From Loripinus fragilis (Eukaryota > Mollusca > Bivalvia > Lucinida > Lucinidae), in NCBI GenBank assembly GCA_964019695.1, contig OZ026524.1:66304223-66368222 (forward strand): a stretch of 64,000 bases of DNA, written 5' to 3'. How positions within the stretch are numbered: the first letter of the stretch is position 1; each line of letters opens with the position of its first letter. A program made the position numbers and the translations under genes. The notes below the pieces were generated by a model. The model did not search any database. It was not told where the DNA came from and saw only the letters and a list, made by a program, of their open reading frames with translations. Positions 1 through 12,200 of the stretch are shown one piece after another.

Positions 1-214
1 AATATGACAGTGTGTAATAGATGCCAATTTCATCACCCTTGAATTATATTATAATACTGAACTAGGGGCAGTAATAGACAGAAATAAAGAAACCAGGTGT
101 ATCGCAATAAGGCTTTTCCATATCGCAATATATAGCAATACGCTTTTTGGCGTATCATTGCACCCCTAGCTTTGGAGGAAATCATGTAACAGAATTTGAT
201 ATTTTTTCTTTCAG

Positions 215-253
215 TCTCATATATGCTGCAGATATCTGGCTGCAAAGTGCCAT
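215..253 (+). CDS. CDC16: CDC16 exon (39-nt microexon)
   Basis: This exon of 13 codons reads SHICCRYLAAKCH and matches the family segment ending CRYLAA(R/K)CH. It follows ttctttcag and is followed by donor gtgagt. It is phase 0 on both sides and joins directly to the exon at 8317, which starts YECKDFQEAL. It is far too short for an ORF caller; homology and exact phase support it. Confidence 0.9.
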
Positions 254-3200
254 GTGAGTATTTCCATATTTATCCTACATGAAGTGTAAGGCCAGAATTT
301 TTTTATTAGTTGATTTACAAACCCTCCTACTGTAATTTCCTGGAAAGTAGAAAAAAATAAAATTTTATTTAAAAAAATTATTTTTTTATTTTATCCACCG
401 ACTCTAAATTTTATTTGTTTGGTTGAAAAAATAGTATATTTTTGAGGTTCTGTCTGTGTATTTTTGAGAGTGACACTGTTAAAAGTGATTGTCCTGTCCA
501 GATTTTAGGAAAATGATGACATATATAAATATGTAATACAGACTTTAGGTTTACCTTACTAGTTTTACTGTTTTTCTGGAGATATTAAAAAAAAAAAAAA
601 AAAAAAAAAAGATCTGGAAATGACCAGTTAACTGGTCATTTTCAGAGCTTTTTTATTTTATTTTTTTTCGTCCCCCTAACACTAAATCTGAAAAAAAATC
701 CCGTAAATCAACTAATAAAAAAATTCTGGCCTAATCAACCTACAGTCAAACTTTGTTAGTTCGAAGTACAAAGTGCCTCAAGCTGCACTTTGACAGGGTT
801 CCCACGGTCAGGGAAAAGTCAGTGAAAAATGAAAAAAGTTCAAGGTCAGGGAAAAGTCAGGGAATTTTGAGTTGAGTCAGGGAAATTTGAAATTTTGGAA
901 AAAGTCAGGAAAAAGTCAGGGAATTTTATAACAACTTGTCATATTTTTGAATGTTGATTATTACTGTTCAATTAAGTAGATCAGTTTGTCTTAATTTTAG
1001 GGATGTCCAAACTTTTAGACAAAATAAGATAAACAGAAGACTGCAGTGATTATTGTCAGGGGAGATAGTGAGAGAATGGCTAATTTTTTCCAATTGGCTT
1101 CAAGTGATGGGAGAAAAATCTCGTGGCAAAATACAATTAAGTAAAGGATTTTGTTAAAATTTCTCTCTAAAATTCATACTTTCCGTCATTTTGACTGAAT
1201 AGGATATTTTCTTCCATGTTATTCTGAGCTAGAATTATAGCTGATACTGGATTGATATTATGAATGATGCTGTTTTGAGTATGAAAATGTAAAATCCACA
1301 AAATTTTAAGATGGTATGTATATGCTGTACTTGAAAATATACTCAGAAAAACAATTGAAGGATATTAAGATTCTTATGACTTTATAAGATTTAGGAATAT
1401 AATTTTCAAACAAATTATTATTGCCATTGATAGAATTGTCACTATGCAATTTTCCAAAATGCAAATTGAAATTCACGGATCATTGGTTACGATACAGTAC
1501 TACACCAAATGTACCGACCCTCTCTACCCAAAGTTCACAAGCAAAAAATTTAGACCTCAAATTTTGCTGAAACCTTTACCAGGCCATTGCTTATGTTCTA
1601 ATTCCGACCACAGAAAAAAGTAAACGCCAATTTATCAGTCATTTCCCCTAATAATAAGACAACTTCTTCAACAAAAATACACGGATATGGCATACCCCGG
1701 CAAATTTGACCACAAATTTGCAATAAAACACTTACAACAGCTTCAAAATTAGGTACCATTTTTAGAGCGAGAACCAGCGATAATTTTGGATCCTGTCATT
1801 ATGGAATACAAGCGATAAAAATGGGTTTCAATCATTTTTGAACGTTTGTGACTTTTCAGTATAGAGGGTTGAACCATTTGGCTTTCCACTGTGCTTAAAC
1901 CATTGAAGCGTGTCTTAAATAAAGCATCCATTTTCATTGCAGATGTCTGGAACTATGAAATGCATGCATAATTAGTAAAGTTTTTATTGTATTGGATGTT
2001 AGAGGTGGGACTGAATCTAAATATCCTTCAATTGTTTTTCTGAGTATATATTCTCATTAGAAGAAGGTGGTATTCAAACATAACTGATAGGGACTGAAAA
2101 CTGTTTCTGTGGGGAAAAACTGTTTTATCACTTTCTGTCTTAAGTTTCCATTTTCTGTCTTTCCATTTGTCTGTCTGTGATATTTTGTTTCTTTAATATG
2201 TTTAAGAGCTTATTATAAAATTTTCTTCAAAAGTCAAAAATACCATCATATGCTCAAGTAAGACACTCATAAATCAACAGTAATGGGTATGGCTCAGTTG
2301 TTAAGAGTTATTTCTCTTTGTAAATCCTAATAGAATATGCTTATGCAGAGACAGTGTCGATCAACTCAGTCATACCACAGATTTTGTTATAAACAATCTC
2401 AGTTAGACACATTAAACATTTGGTTACAAGAATAACTATTGGCAAAATGAAAGCTATGTGAAATCACATCTTTTAAATAAGGGTTATACTGAAGGGGGCT
2501 ATAATTATATTTGCATGTTGATCAGTTTTTGATGGAATAATATGGTACATTTGTCTTCAGAAGAAGTTTTGTTGATAAAAATATGATTGGCAGATTGGCA
2601 TCTTCGAATGCTTGGGAAAGTTTTTCTTGCTTGCTGTTAATAGGTGTTATGCTTCTCTTATTACGCTGAAAGTTTGAGATTAGGTACCTTATTTTGCCTT
2701 TTATAGTCAAGATGGTATTTTATGAATGAAACTTGCTACTCTACACACCCAGCGGTAAAATCTATTGGCTCAATTAGCATTTGCATGAAGACATCCCTGT
2801 CTTTATGAAATGGAAGGTGTGTTCACATTGTCAAATTTTCCAGCTTGTTTTCTGATATAAAAGGTAATGTTTGTGCCATAATAGTTCATTCACGGACTGA
2901 GGCAGCTTTTGCCACAGTTTTGACAAAAATGCATGAATCTTGGCCATAACAGTGAAAACAAATTGAGCATATGCATGATGAAGTTTCTATTACTTGTTAC
3001 TCTATGTAGTTTTGTTTTTGAGTGGTTTCCTTTTCTCTTAGTGCATGGGATAGGCTGCATCATTTGATTGTGGCACTCCCTGAGCCTTCCATACAACTAT
3101 TTGGGTACCAAATTATTGATAATTGGCAAAGCGACAGCTCCATTTAGTTGGCCTTTTAGTCACACATGAAAAATGCTGCTACCGCACATTTTGATGGAAC

Positions 3201-6200
3201 AATCTGAAACTTGGTTTAAGCAACATAGACACATGATGCTTCTATTTGTATGAAGAATTCTGGTGCTAAAAATTAGTCAGCGGTTAAATGACAGTTTTAC
3301 ATACCTAGCCAGTTTTGTTCTGTTTGCTTTTAAGTTTTGGTTAAAAGGCATTTTTAAGTTATATAATGCACTTATAGGCCAATCTATCTACATCTCATTA
3401 CGTTAACCAATACAATTTGACAATTGCACATCAGACTGCTTTCTCAAATTCTGGTAGTAATGCCAGGCATTTTAGCACTACTGTACATCAAAGATCACCA
3501 GTAGACAAATAAAATCTTAAGAGTTTTGATGAATGTATCATAAATTTTATCCACACTATACAGGAACATTTTCTTGAACATGCTGTTCAGTTAACATGCT
3601 CATAGTTTACCCACAAAGCTTGACAAATGCCGACATTTTGGGTCAGGGAAATTTGAATTTGGTCAGTGAAAAGTCAGGGAAAAGTCAGGGAATTTTACTA
3701 TCTATAATTTGTGGGAACCCTGTTTGAGAAATAGATAATTAGAGTAATCAAAAATTGTTATTTTTGCCAGCAATCTGATCTACTGAGCTATCCGAACATA
3801 TGAGCCTTGACATGAGATTTTCACACTGGTCAATGTAAACGCACCGGTGGTTGCTACAACGAGCTGGTGGTGGCATTTTTACGCACTGGTGGTGGCTTAA
3901 AAGGTAAAAAAATCTATACCTGTTGACTTTATGATTTATTTATAAGCTTGCGTTTATTTTATTAGTGATGACACCAGGCGCACAGACCAACAGTAACATA
4001 GCAGTTTATGGCTCTGCCAAGCAATTGGTGATTCAATTCATGGATTGGACTGCAAATCCAACACAGTTCTAGAGTTTTGCCATGACAGGTGCTTTTATCT
4101 AGTATAACTGCCTAAATTGAGGGAAATCTGCATGTCTAAGCGCAGCTGTTGTCATATTCCCTTGAAATAACATCCAAAAAACGATTACCACTTTGTATTT
4201 TTTTTTCTAAGTAAACTAGCAAATGTTTTATTGAGGAATTTTATTACAACGCACTGTGAGCATTTTTTGACGCATTGATACAACGCACTGATGGTTGCCC
4301 AGAAGTGCTGTGGTTGCTAGTGCAGACTCACCACAGCATTCACTGTTCACATAAACGTTACGAAAATCGCTATTTCAGCCAGCACATGATATTTCGATAC
4401 TGTGACGAAGGCTCAGGCGAGCCTGTGCAAACGTGCAGACTCCCAAGAGCTTTCGCTGCCAGCACAAGAGATCCTGAGGGAGCGCAGTGGCTCAGTGGTA
4501 GAGTGCTTGACTCGAGACCGAAGGGTAGCGGGTTCGAGCCTCACCGGCGTCACTGCGTAGTGGTCCTTGAGCCAGACACATTTATCCTAGCTTAGTACTG
4601 GTTAAACCCAGGAAGAACCGTCCCGCATAACTGAAAGATTGTTGAGTGGACGTAAAGAAACAAATCAAAACAAGAGATCCTGATACTTATCGCATTGTCC
4701 AGTGACTTGGCCCGCGCAAATATGCAGACTCACCAAAGTATAAGCTGCTGGCGTGAATAGCACACAAATCGCCATTTTAGGCAGCACAATAGATTTTGTA
4801 CAGTGACGAAGGCTAAGGTTAGTCTGTGAAAATGTGCAGACTCGCCAGAGCCTTTGCTGCTCGCACAAATTGGCATTCAATCGCCATTTGAGCCACCACA
4901 TAAGAATTTTGAACTGTGACGATGGCTAAGACTAGACCAAGCAAATGTGCAGACTCGCCAAAGCAATCGCTGTTCAAATGAATGACACCCAAAAAAGTAA
5001 CTGAGTATGATTAGGAAATATCACAATCACAAACTGCATGTGACACCAGGAAGACAAACTAAGCAAAGCATCAAGCTCTCTCTCTCTCTCTTCCCCAAAA
5101 CAAGAATGGAAATAAAGTAACAAAACATATAACAATTACAGAATCCTATAATGGGAGTAACAATCAACAACGAATCAACAACAACAGAACCACCGCCTTA
5201 GAATAGACAGCAGCCTAAGCCACTGGGTGCTAAAATGCATTTTACTGGTACCAAATCATCACCCTAGATTCTGCTGTTGTTGAAGCACGAAAATGTTAAG
5301 CTCGCATGGAGGCTTCTTAACTTCTGCAATGTATCACATCGGACAAACAATCTCACCAAATTAAAAGTTTTGGGGCCAATCTGAAAACAGGCAAAAACAC
5401 TATCAAAGTGCGAACAGGGCTAGCTCTGGAGCGTCTCTGGCGAGTCTGCAAATTTGCAGAGTCACGATTGAGCCTTCATCAGTGTACAAAACCACAACAT
5501 CTATGCCTATTGACTGTATGATTTCTTTATAAGATTGCATTTATTTTACTTGTGATGACACCTGGGCGTAGAAACCGTCAGTAACATTGCAGTTTATGGC
5601 TCTGCCACGCAATTGGCGATTTAATTCATGGTTTGACCGACAAATTTAACACAGTTGTGGAGTTTGACAGTGACTGCTGCTTTTTTCTATTGTGACTGCC
5701 AAACTTGGGGGAAATTTGCATGTCTATGCACAGCTATGTTATCATACTCCCATGAAATAACATCCAAAAACGATTACTACTCTCTATTTTTTTCTATGCA
5801 GAGAAGGCTCTGGCGAGTCTGTACATTTGCACAGGCACAACTGAGTCTTCGTCACAGTGCTGAAAAAATCATGTGCTGACTCAAATAGCGATTTGTGTGC
5901 CGTTTATAAGAACAGTGAATGCTGTGGTGAGGCTGTACCAGCAACCATGGCACATCTGGGCAACCATCAGTGCGTTGTATCAATGCGTCAAAAAATGCAC
6001 CCAGTGCGTTGTAATAAAATTCCTCAATAAAAACATTTGCTAGTTTACCAAGAAAAAAAAAACAAAGTGGTAAACGTTTTTTGGGTGTTATTTCATGGGA
6101 ATATGACAACAGCTGCGCTTAGACATGCAGATTTCCCTCAATTTAGGCATATATACTAGATAAAAGCACCTTTCATGGCAAAACTCCAGAACTGTGTTGG

Positions 6201-9200
6201 ATTTGCAGTCCAAACCATGAATTAAATGACCAATTGCTTGGCAGAGCCATAAACTGCATTGTTACCATTAGTCTGTGCGCCAGGTGATATCACAAATAAA
6301 ATAAACGCAAGCTTATAAATAAATCATAAAGTCAACAGGTATAGATTTTTTTTTTACCTTTTAAGCCACCACCAGTGCGTAAAAATGCCACCACCAGCTC
6401 GTTGTAGCAACCACCGGTGCGTTTACATTGACCAGTGTGATTTTCATCAATGTGGCATTTTGACCTGTGCAGCCTCCTGTTAAGCTTAGAAGCTCCAAAT
6501 GATGTTTGGTCAGTACCTTTACAGTCATAGAATGTTTAAGTGACAAGCAAAGGCTCTGATCAGACAGCGTGTATGCACAGGCTGGTCTGAGCCTTTGCTG
6601 GTTGCACATGCCATATTGTTGGAAATCTCATGTTGTGGCTCATATACAGTCGACTCTCGTTAACTCAACTATGCATAACTCAATACTATCACTTATCTGG
6701 ACTCGATGGCACGGTCCCGGTATTTTCCCCTATATATTATTGCAATCCCACAACGTTTATCTCGACAACGGCTAAGTCAATAAACTGATAACGCTTTACG
6801 AAAACTGGTCCCACTGATCAATTTTAGTGTATTTTACAATGCCTAATGCCTAACTCAATTCCATTTCAAAAGAAAAAGACAGTCATTAACTTACCTTTTT
6901 AGCTGAATGTGTCTCCAGTTTATCCACCGTTTTGAACGTTAATTATCCCCATTTAATTAAAAAAACATCAATTGTTTGATCACTTGGTCCATGTGTGTGA
7001 CAAATGCAGTTGTAAATTAGTGTGTTGTAAAATTACATAATTGACCGCGGTCGGCGAATTCTATTGATCTATTGTGTACAACTTCAAAGCGGGTACATGT
7101 CTATCTCTGTAAGTGACGGTTTGAGCTAATGTGTCATATTTGAGCAATCTATTGAGCATTAAGCCTGTCCGATGACTGCTCGTTTTAAATATGGCTAAAG
7201 TATAATTTAATTGTTTCTCGGGCCATTTTATGATTTTTGAAAACAGATGCAGCCTTTTATTTCAGGCACTGGACAGTAATGCGTGTAAGGCTATTTTCGG
7301 ACATTGGTCATGTCATGACAAAAGCTGTCGAAAATTAAAATGTGCATTACACTGTCTGTTGGGGCTTAAACATATGACGAAGTACGAAATGGTAAAACCT
7401 GCGACCGCGGGACCAGTTGCTGATACTTACTCAGAACTGAAAATGCTTTGTTTATTTTATTTTGCTTTAGAAAGTGAAAAAAGGCCATAATGTCGGGACT
7501 GCAGTGGTACTTGAAAAACGATTCTATTTTCCCCTTTTTATTCTTGTTTTTTTTTTATTTCTATTCCCAATGTCATTTGATTCTTTGCAGCTCATTAATC
7601 ATAATGTAATGACTACCAATAACGATCTATTAATAGACGAGTTGAAAGTGAGTTATTTTGCCCCAAAATTGTGGCTATACATCGTGATTTGGTTACCTCG
7701 AACTACTGATAACTCGACACATTTTGCTCAGTCCCTTGAAATTGGAGGTATCGAGAGTAGACCGTATTCTTACATAAGTGCAAGAAAACCAGACGACTGA
7801 CACCATCTCATTGTAGGGAGTGATGTGTGGAAATAAGAAAAAAAAAATCAATGAAATTGTCTTTTGATAGGTTATATCCAAAACAATGATTGTTGTTTTA
7901 ATAAAAGAATCTCAGCACAAGACTGATGGAATTTGTTCCCTGTTCCACAATCAGTAGTAGAGGCTCAGATCAGATCCCACTCATGCACAGGCAGCTGTTT
8001 CTTTCAAAGGCTGTGATTCTGAGAGTTTTCTTTAAATGAGAACAGCAGTAATTTGTTTCAGTCTGCATATCTGTGTAGCCTGACTTGAATCTCTGTATGC
8101 CTATGCCCAGGCTGGTCTGAGCCTTTGCTGGTCATACATACCACATTGTTGGAAATCCCATGTCGCGGCTCAATCTAAATCTGGAAAACAGAAGTTGATA
8201 TAGTGTAATAAACTTATCAAGTACCCAGTACCTTAGATACACCCACACATGTTAGCTTTAATAAGTTTAATAGTAGCAAGCTAGTATTGTCCTAAAGTAT
8301 GTTTTCTCCATTCCAGTATGAATGCAAAGATTTTCAAGAAGCCCTAAATGTGTTAGATCTGGTAGAAACAAACAGTTTGAAACCAGTAGCAAGAAATATA
8401 TCCTTCAGTATCAACCAGTGTCTAAGTGAGACAGAACAAGTTAATAAAAATGTAAGTAGTTAGTTTTGAGGTGGGTCTTGTCACGAGATACCCTGATTAT
8501 GTTGCATGCAAACAGCAAAGGCACAGATCAGCATGTGCAACTGCGCACTGCACCATTGCTAGTCAATCCCTAGAAAGTGTAATAACTGTACTTGCTATGC
8601 GCCAAATTTCAGAATTCTAACTAGGCTCTGTAGCTGAGCAGCCATGTTGGAGCAAACTTAGTCACATTCCCCAAAGACAGGCCCCAAGGTTATAAAACTT
8701 TTTTCATGCTCAACTCAGCTGAGCATGAAATTTATCCTGCTCATAAATGTTAAAATGTTGCCAACAATTGTTAAAAAAAAATTAGCCAGCAATTTTTTGC
8801 ATTTTAACATTTATTGGCATGATACATAGGTTTAGATAAACAAAATTTTTGAGCGTACACTTTTAAATATTTTCTAATCCATCAGTTTGAGCATATATTT
8901 TGAGTGCTCAAAAGAACCGTCTCATTGAGACGGGTTTTTATTGTGTACCCACAACATATTTCTTGGTTTAGAAATAATAAAATTAATTTTTTGGTACGCA
9001 CTCTTAACTAAAGGCCTGATGATAAATGCAACCTCTTGAGACACTTCTTTATTTAGTGGTGTTTTAGTTTTTTATGAGCAGTTGAAAGTTGATCAGTTGA
9101 GCATAAAAAAGTTTTTATCACATGACGTCGCGTCTGGGAGTGTGATAACGCCATGCAATAAAATCTGTAAACCACTAGTGGTTTATCGATTTACGGGAAA

Positions 9201-12200
9201 CGTTAGGACGTCCATAACAACGTTGCGTACATAATGACAAAATTATAACGTTTTTACGCCAGAAATGAAATTTCAAAGTATTTGTCATATGATAAATAGA
9301 ATCTAACATTCGTGCTCTTGTATTATTGAATTTATTAAACTGTTACGATGCAGAATGGCTGGAATAACAGAATCAGTGATGGTTGCGTATACGCACAAAT
9401 ACGCAGAGGTTTAGGTATGCACCTGGTCACCTATTCGAACCATGATACGGTACTCTTTCTATTGATAGTCCCAATAAAAGGTCGGTTTGTCTGAGATGGA
9501 ATTCATTGTGTCTATATTTATCAACGCTTGCACGATTTCCTTACTTTTCTTGAATATCTCGGAAATCCTGTGCGTTTTTCAATATATAAAGGATGGAATT
9601 TCCCATTCTTGTTAGGGGACATTTTAAACATACCGTTGAAAGGTTCGATATAGAGACGCTATTCATTATTATCAAAGGTACGTGAAGTTATATATATTGT
9701 TACTGTGTTGAAATTGTACATGACAGGGCGGTGGCGATTCGTGTAATTGCATTGAATCGCGATGTCTCTAGCATGTCACATTGTATTGAAATAATAAGTC
9801 ACTCGTTTTCTATTTTGTCGTCTGTTGAATCGGCCAGCATTCCGTGTATGAGTTCTTTCGGGTGTTATCAATAACGTCCCGTTTTTTCGGTGAAAATAGC
9901 GATTGTTACGCACTTGCGTATGAAGCTACGCACATGCGTAATGCCTAAAAATCTGCTGGGACCATTCTTGCGGCTATAGTAAAAGCTGTCCGGATGGACT
10001 CGTCGTGTTATTTCGGACAAAAGTAGACACAGGCCATGTCGGGCCTGCACATAAAACTATAATGGTATGCTGAAAGATTTACCAGGGACCGATAGGTGTA
10101 AAACAATTTTTGCAGCTAGATTTTAAATTGTTGTGATTTTATATGGCGTTGTTGGGAAGACGATTTAACTGCCAGTGATAGTCGACTTTCTGTAGCGACC
10201 TGTATGTGTCACCTCGAGTTATATCTGACGCATATAAGAATAAGGGTTAGGTGCATACACTACAACACACTTACATAAATAAGGTGATAGCTGACATGTA
10301 TGTTTAGAGATTAGGTAGGTGTAATGTTACACCAAAGTAAATGTAAAATATTTTTGTTACACCAAAGTAAATGTAAAATATTTTTGTTATACCAAAGTAA
10401 ATGTAAAAATATTTGTTACACCAAAATAAATGTAAGAAAGCATTGTATGGTTCTACACACATAAAACAGCAGAATGTAATCTCTCAATATTGATGTAAAT
10501 ATTTTTTGCCGAGAGGTCATAATTAGTTGTTTACAACTGATACGTTATACATGTACGAAATTAGTGCGTGGGCAGGGTGATGTCCGACGTAAACGTCCAA
10601 ACGTTACGTCGGCATCACACTGTTTAACCTTTTCCTGGAATTTTAAGAGAATTGGTATCAGTATTTGTAAACCTCGAAACTATCTAGATAAAGTGACCTT
10701 GAAGGGAAAAAAGGGCCACGGGATCTTGATGTTTCGGCTGTGATTGCGTCTCAACCAGGGTGACGTTACGACAGTGTATAGAAAATTTTGTTACGTATGG
10801 GTTTGTTCGTTTGACATAAGAGGTATTGTTTATCGCTGACATAGGCCAGTCTATAAAAATACTTCTCTATTATATAATTTTAAGTGTGGATATTTAGAAG
10901 AGCCGATCCATCCTAACCGCATGGGAGCCGTTAGCCATACACCCACGGGTGAGGGCTAATCGCGCGCTTATGGGGTTAGGCTGTAATTTAAAAGAGTAAG
11001 ACCACTGAAATTATTTCTATTTTTGTTAACTTCAAACGAACAACCCCATTATTGACGCAAAAGAGTGATTCTGAGATTCTAAATATAGATTTGTTTTTTG
11101 CAGAATCGTCTCTTGTGTCCCCTCCTACGTTGGAGGCTGAATGTTGGTGAGCCAAATGATTATTACCTGAGGGCACTTATTAGCTGTCCCCCTCAGGCCA
11201 CGACCAGCGTGGATCAGGCCCAATCGTTACCACGTAGAATAACCGAATGGGGAGCCACCGGCTTGAATTGTTATAAGTGAATCTGACACCCCAACGTGGG
11301 GATATGATCAGGAAGAACTACTTATATTAATCCTGACGTCTTGAACGACGATCAGTAGTACGCGTAAGAAATATTATGTGAAACCAGTGACGACCAAAGT
11401 ACAGGCTCGATCACCTCAGCGCCGATGGTCTGAAGTAGACACACGTGCGGCTTAGAAGACATAGTGTTCGCAAGACGCGTATAATCTCGAGATTTCTCGT
11501 CAATACGAGAACTGAAATATTAAAGGGCCCAATTTTTTTTTCCTATGAGAACTTAAGCTATATGTTAATCATATTCTTTACGTCTCTTATTTCTGACTAG
11601 TTGACGTACATCTAGAGCAGGACAATCCAAGATTGATTCTTATTGAAATGATCTTGGAGTGGCAACTTGCTCTAGTATAGGATGGTCAATTAGCCAGAAA
11701 TAACAGCGTAGGTGGTGTCATTGTATATTAATGTGTTGTTGATGTTTTCTTAGTACATAAAGTACTGAAAAGTGTTTGCTAGTTGTGTGCATTATTTTTC
11801 CCTGGTAGCATCGTCATCGCATAAAGGAATTTTCCAATAAGATTTCCCCTCTTCCTTCCTGACCGGCTTTATGTCGTAACATAAACTCGTTGCGAAAAAG
11901 AGATAAAATGCTCGGCAAGCCTCGTATTTTATCTCTTTTCCCCAACTCGTTTAATAAATTCAATAAAACATAAGCACTCATGTAAGATCCTCTATTTATA
12001 ATCTCGGGCCAAGTTTTCTGGTGAAGAGGTCCAGTTAAAATAGTTTACAATAATAAATAGTTTATTTATTACACATGAAGTTTATCAAATGGAAAGAAGA
12101 GTATTTTGCAAGTGCTTTTGTAATAACACATTTTTCCTTTATAGGCAATATACTAGGCATAAGTTATTAATCACCCACTTTCAAATTTCCTTCTGTAAAT

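Larger units (their letters stand above)
9116..11995 (+). repeat. Repeat family J, interrupted by the LTR insertion
   Basis: 9116-9340 and 11882-11995 are the two halves of one repeat that also occurs near 19370-19680, 37930-38190 (inverted), 42230-42550 (inverted) and 62060-62220. Hallmarks are 'gtctgggagtg', the palindrome GTAAACCACTAGTGGTTTA, and 'aaactcgttgcgaaaa'. The uninterrupted copies show the pre-insertion sequence. Confidence 0.8.

Noticed and set aside
7230..7800. 86- and 108-codon ORFs as a possible transposase remnant
   Set aside because: They lie in the pogo-like element but show no DDE signature or DNA-binding motif.
10900..11300. Structured RNA or coding sequence in the CpG-rich part of the LTR-type insert
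   Set aside because: Some short inverted segments exist (for example around ccccaacgtgggg), but no consistent fold or ORF longer than 62 codons could be supported.
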